A stretch of DNA of 64,000 nucleotides from Bergeyella sp. (GTDB lineage: Bacteria > Bacteroidota > Bacteroidia > Flavobacteriales > Weeksellaceae). A model generated the notes under the pieces. It made no database searches and was not told where the DNA came from. It saw only the letters and a program-made list of their open reading frames with translations. The stretch covers positions 186,001 to 250,000 of the forward strand of contig SZYB01000001.1 of assembly GCA_030263285.1 (NCBI GenBank), in the 5' to 3' direction. Below are positions 58,003 through 64,000 of this stretch, in pieces (position 1 is the first letter of the stretch; the number at the start of each line of letters is the position of its first letter). Position numbers and translations under genes: made by a program.

Positions 58003-59148
58003 TTATTTTACAGGTTTGTAAAAGTTGTCTAATGTTTCTTTGTACAGATTTTCGTAGAGAGGGATTATTTTTTGTATATCAAAGTTCAGTGCATGATCTT
58101 TTGCCTTTTGCTTCATTTTTTTGAGCAGATCTTCATCTTGCAAAATTTTTATAGCATAATTACTCATTTCCTCTACGTTATCTACCTCTACAAGGTATCC
58201 TGTTACCCCTTGCAGGTTTATTTCCGGAATTCCTCCCACATTTGAGCTAACGATGGGGGTGGATGCAGCCATGGCTTCTAGTGCGGCGAGTCCAAAGCTC
58301 TCTTGCTCTGAGGGAAGTAAAAACAGATCTGCTACATAAAGGATTTTGCTAGGATCAGTCACTTTACCCAGCAAATGTATTTTATTTATCAGCTTGGGAT
58401 TTTCTTCCAAAAACTGGTTGATTTTTTCTGTATCGGGGCCTTCCCCAATGATGATAAGCGTTGCGGGAAGTTTTTTATTTACATTCCTAAATATTTCCAA
58501 CACTTTGTCTATCCTTTTTACCGGTCTCAGATTGGAGACATGGATGAGTATCTTTTCTTCCGCGGTAGCAAAACGCTTCCTCTCACATGCCGAAATCGAG
58601 AAATCAGAAATACGGTTGTCTGTAAAATTGTGAATCACGGTGATGTTCTTTTTTATCGAAAAAATTTGTAATGTTTCTGCTTTCAGACTCTCGGATACGG
58701 CGGTAATGCTATCGGATTTATTGATAGAAAATTCCACGGCACTTTTATAACTAGGGTGCTGCCCCACAAGCGTAATATCTGTCCCATGAAGGGTGGTGAC
58801 GAGAGGTACGTCTTTTTTTTCCTCTTTTAACATTTGTTTGGCAGTAAAGGCTGCGTAGGCATAAGGTACAGCATAATGAGCATGTAAAAGATCCAGCCAA
58901 TGACGCTTCACTACATTGTATATCATGGAGGAAAGGGCAATATCATAAGGCTGATACTGGAATAGAGGATAGGGCTGTACATTTACTTTATGAAAAAATA
59001 TATTGGGATGTGTGATGTCAAGCCTTGCAGGAAGATTATTGGATATAAAATGAACTTCATATCCTTTTTGTGCAAGTGACATGCCCAGCTCGGTAGCCAC
59101 TATTCCGCTTCCGCCAAAAGTGGGGTAACACAAAATACCTATTTTCAT
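58003..59148 (-). CDS. bshA: N-acetyl-alpha-D-glucosaminyl L-malate synthase BshA
   Basis: 381 residues from the ATG at 59148 (MKIGILCYPTFGGSGIVATE); a frame 12 codons longer lacks support. GT4 glycosyltransferase making GlcNAc-malate, first step of bacillithiol, the low-molecular-weight thiol of Firmicutes and many Bacteroidota. BshA signatures: GGSGIVATELG, LHAHYAVPYAYAA, TLHGTDITLVG, and the GT4 nucleotide-sugar Glu in LPSEQESFGLAALEAMA. bshB and bshC are not in the window. Ten bases after the GH3 gene. Confidence 0.94.
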   Translation of the reverse strand: MKIGILCYPTFGGSGIVATELGMSLAQKGYEVHFISNNLPARLDITHPNIFFHKVNVQPYPLFQYQPYDIALSSMIYNVVKRHWLDLLHAHYAVPYAYAAFTAKQMLKEEKKDVPLVTTLHGTDITLVGQHPSYKSAVEFSINKSDSITAVSESLKAETLQIFSIKKNITVIHNFTDNRISDFSISACERKRFATAEEKILIHVSNLRPVKRIDKVLEIFRNVNKKLPATLIIIGEGPDTEKINQFLEENPKLINKIHLLGKVTDPSKILYVADLFLLPSEQESFGLAALEAMAASTPIVSSNVGGIPEINLQGVTGYLVEVDNVEEMSNYAIKILQDEDLLKKMKQKAKDHALNFDIQKIIPLYENLYKETLDNFYKPVK

Positions 59149-59158
59149 TCTTTCTTTT

Positions 59159-60907
59159 TTACTCTTTATTTGCAACCACAACAAGATCTATTCCCATGCC
59201 ATAACGTAAGTCTTCATTAATATCTACGGGTAGCTTTCCCGTAACGGAATGTTCTCCTTTTATGTTTTTTCCCGCAGAGATTTGAGCGTCCTCATTATTT
59301 TCATAAGCCACGAGTACGCTTTTTATGTTCTCGATTGGGAAATCGCATAAAGCATAAGGGCTGGCAAAAACGTTGAGTATTATGGTGTGATTTTTTGCGA
59401 GCTTTTTTATTATCTCTTTGCTGGCATCAGATATTTTGTAGGGTGTATAGGCAGTAGAGTTGTCTTTGTGTATTCCTACAATAATGCAGGACTTGGGGGG
59501 AAGAGAGGAGGCTTGAGAAGAAGAGATTAAGTTGATATGATGAGATTTTTTTAGTTCTTCATAAAAAGATGCAAAAGAACCTTCCTCCAGTGGTAGGTAG
59601 TAATAGGTTTTTTTTCTTTTGAGGGGTAAAACAGATTCTTTATTCTTTATGAGTGTGAGAGAATGGGCATATAACTTTTGTACCAACTCTTTATGCTCGG
59701 GACTCAAGAGTTTTTTGATAATATTTTCGTTGATTTTGCCTTTACGGGAAACTAAAGAAGTATCTCGTCTGAGGTGCTGCTGCTTATTATTTTTATTTCG
59801 ATCCAATAGTCCCAGATAATATTTGGTGAGCAATATCTTTTTTACGCTTTCTTTCAGTCTTTTTTCAGGGATTTCTCCATTTTTTATTCCATTTTTTATA
59901 AGTCTTTTGCCCTCGGCTACATCTTGTGAAAAAAGCATAATATCGTTACCTGCCCTAAAGGCTAAATCCTCCAGCACTCCGGGTTTATATCTTTTTGCCA
60001 CGGCAGCCATGTCCAGAGCATCGGTTACAATGATCCCCTTGTAGTTCATTTTATTTTTTAGCAGACCTGTAATTATTTTTTTTGAAATAGAGGAGAGAGC
60101 CTTTTTGTCCAGACTAGGAATATTAAGGTGTGCCACCATTATGCTGGCTATTCCCTTATCAGAAAGCATGCGGAAAGGCGCCAGTTCCGTAGAGTCGAGT
60201 CTTTGTAAAGAATGCTTTAGGGTAGGTAGGTCCAGGTGAGAGTCTGTTTGGGTATCTCCGTGACCGGGAAAGTGCTTTAAGGTAGCGAGTACTCCTTCAT
60301 CTTGTAAACCTTTTGCGTAAGAAAGTGCAGAGCAGCTTACGTTCTTTACATCAGAACCAAAACTCCTGTTCCCTATGATGGGGTTCAGGGGATTGGTATT
60401 AACGTCTGCCACGGGAGCAAAAATCCAATTGATGCCCAGCAGTTTAGCGTCTCTGGCAAGGTTTTGTGCCATCCTGTAGATGAGTTTTTTGTCCTGTATT
60501 GCCCCCAAAGCCAAAGCCCACGGAAGTTTGTAGGTGTTTTTGAGTCTTTGCTGAAGTCCCCATTCTGCATCTATACCCACAAACAGCGAAATGGGAGATT
60601 TTTTCTGAAATTCTTCTATCAGTTGTTTTTCCCTGTCTGCGTCTTCCTGCATAAGAATGATGCCTCCTATTTTTTCTTCTATAATCATTTTTCTCACTTT
60701 GTCTATCCCTTTTTCCCCTTTATTGGTATAAAGTGCCACGAGGAAAAGCTGTCCTATTTTTTCGTCCAGAGAGAGGGACCGGTACATCTTGTTGATAAAT
60801 TTTTTGGCCTTTCGTTTCTCATATTTTGTGGTTCCTTTAGGGGTATACTGAGAGAAGAGGAGGACAAACGAGAAGAGAGTAAAAATAAAACTTATGTAAA
60901 ATTTCAT
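59159..60907 (-). CDS. Glycoside hydrolase family 3 beta-N-acetylhexosaminidase (NagZ-like)
   Basis: 582 residues with a signal peptide (KFYISFIFTLFSFVLLFSQ). The GH3 N-terminal barrel shows KHFPGHGDT (211-219, acid/base His-Asp dyad) and nucleophile Asp296 in VTDALDM, both as in NagZ. A C-terminal alpha/beta domain follows. Probably removes GlcNAc from muropeptides during cell-wall recycling. Many bacteroidetal homologues carry an added beta-lactamase-like domain that is missing here, so this is the short form. Promoter at 60958-60965. Confidence 0.93.
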   Translation of the reverse strand: MKFYISFIFTLFSFVLLFSQYTPKGTTKYEKRKAKKFINKMYRSLSLDEKIGQLFLVALYTNKGEKGIDKVRKMIIEEKIGGIILMQEDADREKQLIEEFQKKSPISLFVGIDAEWGLQQRLKNTYKLPWALALGAIQDKKLIYRMAQNLARDAKLLGINWIFAPVADVNTNPLNPIIGNRSFGSDVKNVSCSALSYAKGLQDEGVLATLKHFPGHGDTQTDSHLDLPTLKHSLQRLDSTELAPFRMLSDKGIASIMVAHLNIPSLDKKALSSISKKIITGLLKNKMNYKGIIVTDALDMAAVAKRYKPGVLEDLAFRAGNDIMLFSQDVAEGKRLIKNGIKNGEIPEKRLKESVKKILLTKYYLGLLDRNKNNKQQHLRRDTSLVSRKGKINENIIKKLLSPEHKELVQKLYAHSLTLIKNKESVLPLKRKKTYYYLPLEEGSFASFYEELKKSHHINLISSSQASSLPPKSCIIVGIHKDNSTAYTPYKISDASKEIIKKLAKNHTIILNVFASPYALCDFPIENIKSVLVAYENNEDAQISAGKNIKGEHSVTGKLPVDINEDLRYGMGIDLVVVANKE

Positions 60908-60949
60908 AAAAAATTATTAAATCATACAGTGATAGTTACACATAATATG

Positions 60950-60957
60950 TATCTTCG
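60950..60957 (+). promoter_or_regulatory. Rightward -7-like element before the lipoprotein gene
   Basis: TATCTTCG, one base off TAnnTTTG, abutting the leftward GH3 element (60958-60965). Both directions share the same 16 bases. Confidence 0.4.
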
Positions 60958-60965
60958 CAAAGGTA
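60958..60965 (-). promoter_or_regulatory. -7 promoter element of the GH3-bshA-PspC operon
   Basis: Reverse strand TACCTTTG, exact consensus; start near 60952, leader about 45 bases before the ATG at 60907. Confidence 0.65.
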
Positions 60966-61031
60966 ACCTATTTAGGTATCACTTTCGCTTGCTTTGGGGG
61001 TACAATTCAACAAAATATAAATGCAATACGG

Positions 61032-61556
61032 ATGAGAAATTCTTTTTTCCTTTTATCCTTGACTTTCTTGAGTGTCTTTTTGGTAGGCTGTACCAAGAGG
61101 GTAGTGGAAGAAAAAAATGGAGCAGTTTATTCCAAGGCTTACGATGTGAGAGTTAATTTCAAAAAAGACCCTAGTGACAATGTCTGGTATTATCAGGAAA
61201 GGATAATTAATACTGCTTACTCTGACGTGGTCTTGGTTTATGCTGCTCAAGCGTTTGATAATAATAATAATCCTATTTGGGAGACTCTGCCACGCACTTA
61301 TTATACGAGGGACGGGAAGAGTGCTTTTTATGATTATAAATTCATCCAGACAAAGTTGGAAATCACGCTTACTTCAAAAGAGGATCTGAACAATTTGCCG
61401 TTTTTTACCAAAAACAGAATTTTCAGGGTAGTTTTGGTACCTGCTTCCAGAGGGGAAAGTGCAAATTTGTCACCGGAGAATCTTAGAAAATTACCTTACG
61501 AGGAAGTGATAAAAAGGCTGGGTATGGAAAAATCTTCCATAAAGACACCTAAGTAG
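61032..61556 (+). CDS. Predicted lipoprotein, YcfL-like (DUF1425)
   Basis: 174 residues. Lipoprotein signal peptide MRNSFFLLSLTFLSVFLVGC with the lipobox LVGC (Cys20). The remainder is a compact beta-rich domain (RVNFKKDPSDNVWYYQERII onward) resembling DUF1425/YcfL, a periplasmic fold of unknown role. Divergent from the GH3 gene and followed by a terminator. Family assignment is moderate. Confidence 0.7.
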   Translation: MRNSFFLLSLTFLSVFLVGCTKRVVEEKNGAVYSKAYDVRVNFKKDPSDNVWYYQERIINTAYSDVVLVYAAQAFDNNNNPIWETLPRTYYTRDGKSAFYDYKFIQTKLEITLTSKEDLNNLPFFTKNRIFRVVLVPASRGESANLSPENLRKLPYEEVIKRLGMEKSSIKTPK

Positions 61557-61576
61557 TTTTTTGCTTAGAATTGGAA

Positions 61577-61610
61577 AAATGCCCGTTTACCAGAATGGGC
61601 ATTTTTTATT
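61577..61610 (+). terminator. Terminator of the lipoprotein gene
   Basis: AAATGCCC (61577-61584) and GGGCATTT (61597-61604) form an 8-bp stem followed by a T-rich run; the A-rich left arm may also serve the convergent rsmD. Confidence 0.75.
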
Positions 61611-61640
61611 TTTTACTAAAGTTGTACAAAGTTTTCTTTA

Positions 61641-62195
61641 TCAAACGGGAGAAAAAAAACTGAAACTTACATTTCCATATTTCCTTCTATCTATGAGCGA
61701 ACTGTGTTGAAAAGAAATTTTGCTGGAATGTTCTAACACAAAAGTGCCTTCTGATCTGAGGTAAGCATTTTTCAGGATCAGGTGTATCAGTTCTTCGTAT
61801 TTATGCTGTGAGGTACTCTCAAAGGGGGGATCTGCAAAGATAATGTTGTAGTTATTCTGGTATTTGTTCTTTTTAAGCCAGTCATATGCATCGGTACGGA
61901 CAAAATTTAGGGATAAATTCATTTCCAAATCGGACGCCATGGCAGATACAAACTGTATATGTTTTGCATTGGTGTCTATCAGTGTCACGTCTGTACAGCC
62001 TCTGGAAGCAAATTCCAACGAGATAGAACCGAGTCCGGAAAACAGATCAAGCACCGAACAAGAATCAAAAGAGTACCGATTGCCCAGAATGTCAAAAAGC
62101 GCCTCCTTGGCAAAATCTGTGGTAGGACGTACCTCAAAATTTTTAGGCGCTATTATTTTTTTAGATTTCCATTTTCCGGAAATGATCCGATACAT
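61641..62195 (-). CDS. rsmD: 16S rRNA (guanine966-N2)-methyltransferase RsmD
   Basis: 184 residues. YRIISGKWKSKKI N-terminus, RPTTDFAKEALFDIL, AdoMet loop VLDLFSGLGSISLEF (48-62) and the catalytic DPPF at 122-125. Methylates G966 of 16S rRNA. Downstream of the DUF3822 gene on the same strand (54-base gap), a flavobacterial pairing. Confidence 0.95.
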   Translation of the reverse strand: MYRIISGKWKSKKIIAPKNFEVRPTTDFAKEALFDILGNRYSFDSCSVLDLFSGLGSISLEFASRGCTDVTLIDTNAKHIQFVSAMASDLEMNLSLNFVRTDAYDWLKKNKYQNNYNIIFADPPFESTSQHKYEELIHLILKNAYLRSEGTFVLEHSSKISFQHSSLIDRRKYGNVSFSFFSPV

Positions 62196-62249
62196 AGAGA
62201 GGAAATTTTGGTCATCTTGATGATGATGGATCTTACTAAATTAAATATG

Positions 62250-62969
62250 TCAATAATTTAGTATAAAATGTTTTTTGTGACTGTTTTCATAACATATTTT
62301 CACATTATTTACAAATTTTCTTAGTTCGGAAATAAAAGTTTCATTTTCTACCACTTCTCCATAAATAAAAAAATGGGTGTCTTTAGAAGAAAATTCTATT
62401 TTATCCAAGGTAAATAGGACAAAATACAGAAAGTCGACATCGCTACGGATATCAAGATTGTTATAAAGCACCACCTTTTTTTCATCCAGTGCCACAAACT
62501 CACACTGTTGAAAGTAGAGATTAATGTGCATTTCTTTTTGGTTTTTTGTCTGAATACTGTTCAGCAGTTTGTTTCCGGAAAAACCAAGCGTATGAGGAAT
62601 ATTTCTGCTTTGCATTTCTCTGTAATATTCCTTAGGCAGGGCATAATAAAATTGAATTTTGTATTTCTTATTGTATGACAGGGTGAGCTCTTCCTTGTCT
62701 TTTTTTACGGGAGCATTATAGCTTATAAGCGAGTGAGCCATTTCGTGTCGCTCAAAACCCTTGGGCATCATACTGAAATGATTAATGGCAGAAACAGCTT
62801 GTATGCTGCCGATACTTTTTTTTGCAAGAATTTCTCTTAATTTATGATGGATAAGGTAAGCGTCCGTTTCATTTTCTATAAAAAATGATCTGCCCTCTAT
62901 AACATTACCCCGTTCTGCCAACTGATACTGAAGTCCATCTTTAGTAAAGAGTAAAAGCAATTTTTTCAT
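62250..62969 (-). CDS. DUF3822 family protein
   Basis: 239 residues, no signal peptide or membrane helix. The pattern KLLLLFTKDGLQYQLAERGN at the start, a middle HTLGFSGNKLLNSI and a C-terminal VVENETFISELRKFVNNV match DUF3822, a two-lobed actin-like (ASKHA-type) family found in Bacteroidota next to rsmD. Function unknown. Confidence 0.85.
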   Translation of the reverse strand: MKKLLLLFTKDGLQYQLAERGNVIEGRSFFIENETDAYLIHHKLREILAKKSIGSIQAVSAINHFSMMPKGFERHEMAHSLISYNAPVKKDKEELTLSYNKKYKIQFYYALPKEYYREMQSRNIPHTLGFSGNKLLNSIQTKNQKEMHINLYFQQCEFVALDEKKVVLYNNLDIRSDVDFLYFVLFTLDKIEFSSKDTHFFIYGEVVENETFISELRKFVNNVKICYENSHKKHFILNY

Positions 62970-63530
62970 CGTGTTGAAGTTCTTATTTTCGGAGAAATTC
63001 TACAATTACAGAGCCGGAGTGTTGATGTAATATTTTTTTGTGTTATCGTAATTTATTTTCAGCTGATCCGCCAAAGTTTTTCCCACCCTATTTTGCATGG
63101 TTCCGTTTCTTGTACCGTCGATGATTTCTCGCTTTTTATTTTATGAGCTCTACAGAAATTCAATGTATTTATCAGTTTTTTCTTTTTAATCAAAGAGCTC
63201 TCAAAACTATCAAATATTTTTGAATTATGTTCAGATTTATAAAGGTAGAGGTTCAGCATCCAGTTTTTTTATTCTTGTTTTTGGTAGTTTTTTTAGATTT
63301 TTTTCTTTAGCAGGGATCCCTCTCTCATATTTTGATGAAGGGAAGCATCATTGAGCGATAAGTCCTTCTTTTGGGCAGCTATGGGTAAAGGCGTGAGTAC
63401 CCCGAAAGCTGATGATATTTTCTTTTACAGAAATTACTGCTCCCGAGAGGCGACTATTGATTACCGATACGAGATCTCTTTTTTTCACTTTTCTGCTTCT
63501 TATGATGTGGTTTTTTTGATACGTTTTTTC
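62970..63530. other. Decayed region upstream of DUF3822
   Basis: No convincing gene. On the reverse strand a 66-codon frame (63059-63259, MLNLYLYKSEHNSKIFDSFE) and an unstarted piece (about 63355-63490, VINSRLSGAVISVKENIISF) are left, with stops between. They could be remains of one gene that once followed the metallophosphoesterase gene. Not recognised. Confidence 0.4.
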
Positions 63531-64000
63531 TTATCCCAGTTCTATCACTTCAAGATTTTTAATTTCTTTGTTGTCTATTGTAAATCTCATGAGTGTTCTA
63601 GTTTTTTGCCAGCCTACTTTTCCGGCGGCCCCGGGGTTGAGATGTAAAATCTCAAATTCCGGGTCATACATGGCTTTAAGAATATGAGAATGTCCAGAGA
63701 TAAAAAGTTTTGGGGATTTTTTTATGATTTCTTTTTTCGCAAGGGCAGAGTATTTTTTTGGATATCCTCCAATATGCACCATAAGTACTTCTACCTGTTC
63801 GCAAAAAAAACGGCTGACCTCCGGAAACTCGGCTCTTATATCGGCACTATCTATGTTTCCGTATACTCCTCTCAGGGGTTTTATATTTTTTATCGCTTTT
63901 GCCACCTCCGGACTCCCGAAATCTCCCGCATGCCACACCTCATCTGCTTTCTCAATATAAGAGAGTATTTTTGAGTCCAGGTAGGAATGCGTGTCCGAAA
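63531..64000 (-). CDS. Metallophosphoesterase, YfcE/MJ0936 family (cut by right edge)
   Basis: The reverse strand is open from the window edge. The visible 156 residues begin with SDTHSYLD, so only about 8 N-terminal residues are missing. All metal motifs are present: DTH, WHAGDFG, YGNID, HIGG and GHSHI. Hydrolyses phosphodiesters or phosphomonoesters; physiological substrate unknown. The downstream 560 bases are decayed. No disruption seen in the visible part. Confidence 0.92.
   Translation of the reverse strand, partial: SDTHSYLDSKILSYIEKADEVWHAGDFGSPEVAKAIKNIKPLRGVYGNIDSADIRAEFPEVSRFFCEQVEVLMVHIGGYPKKYSALAKKEIIKKSPKLFISGHSHILKAMYDPEFEILHLNPGAAGKVGWQKTRTLMRFTIDNKEIKNLEVIELG

Noticed and set aside
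63059-63259. 66-codon reverse frame as a real small gene
   Set aside because: No recognised family, no promoter or clear start signal, and surrounded by decayed sequence; kept only as part of the decayed region.

Overview
The window is a housekeeping segment of a Bacteroidota chromosome, most likely class Flavobacteriia in the Chryseobacterium/Weeksellaceae neighbourhood. The sequence is A+T-rich. Transcription starts are marked repeatedly by the Bacteroidota -7 element TAnnTTTG. Several families largely confined to this phylum are present: DUF1599, BT_3928-type DoxX-like, DUF3098, DUF3822, PspC-like, and a bacillithiol-type BshA. No genus is claimed.

Layout, left to right. (1) 0-1.4 kb: the N-terminal part of a type I restriction methylase (HsdM) runs off the left edge, followed by about 0.7 kb of decayed DNA and a tRNA-Ser(GGA). 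(2) 1.4-8.8 kb: a leftward set of DUF1599, BT_3928-like, prolyl oligopeptidase, tpiA, prmA, rsmE and type I asparaginase. (3) 8.8-10 kb: non-coding DNA that looks like broken small genes, then folP. (4) 10.9-12.7 kb: a glycosyltransferase and a lipid A-type acyltransferase. (5) 12.9-21.4 kb: thioredoxin-like protein, pruA, split transketolase, dicarboxylate symporter, lpd and hisS. (6) 21.5-23.4 kb: an AraC regulator, YceI and membrane-protein cassette between hisS and alaS, probably acquired. (7) 23.6-33.2 kb: alaS, rsmA, ftsX-DUF3098-uppP-truB, a helix-hairpin-helix protein, a MerR regulator and rpsA. (8) 33.3-37.3 kb: a dead DUF2520 gene, fabI, a probable dead dtd, a MazG-like pyrophosphohydrolase and aroA. 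(9) 37.3-43 kb: tamB and, divergently, tsaD. (10) 43.2-45.9 kb: a DUF5655 protein with a PD-(D/E)XK-like site, a dead DUF2891 gene and queH. (11) 46.5-57.6 kb: a citrate-type transporter, groES-groEL, lysS, an IS3-type transposase fragment, an amino-acid permease, thyA and an M1 aminopeptidase. (12) 57.8-64 kb: PspC-like, bshA, GH3 hexosaminidase, a lipoprotein, rsmD, DUF3822 and a metallophosphoesterase cut by the right edge.

The most informative theme is ongoing gene loss. Three gaps carry recognisable corpses (DUF2520, DUF2891, IS3 OrfA), one carries a probable dtd remnant, and several more hold unidentifiable decayed open frames. This is what a lineage undergoing genome reduction, such as a host-restricted one, would show. 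Regulation visible in the sequence includes promoters placed within a few bases of the start codon (ftsX, tsaD, possibly folP), a long rpsA leader, and a groESL upstream region that fits a sigma-54-type -24/-12 promoter with an inverted-repeat activator site. A G11 run inside the 3' end of tamB is a candidate slippage site. I did not find a clearly novel multigene system, CRISPR array or prophage.
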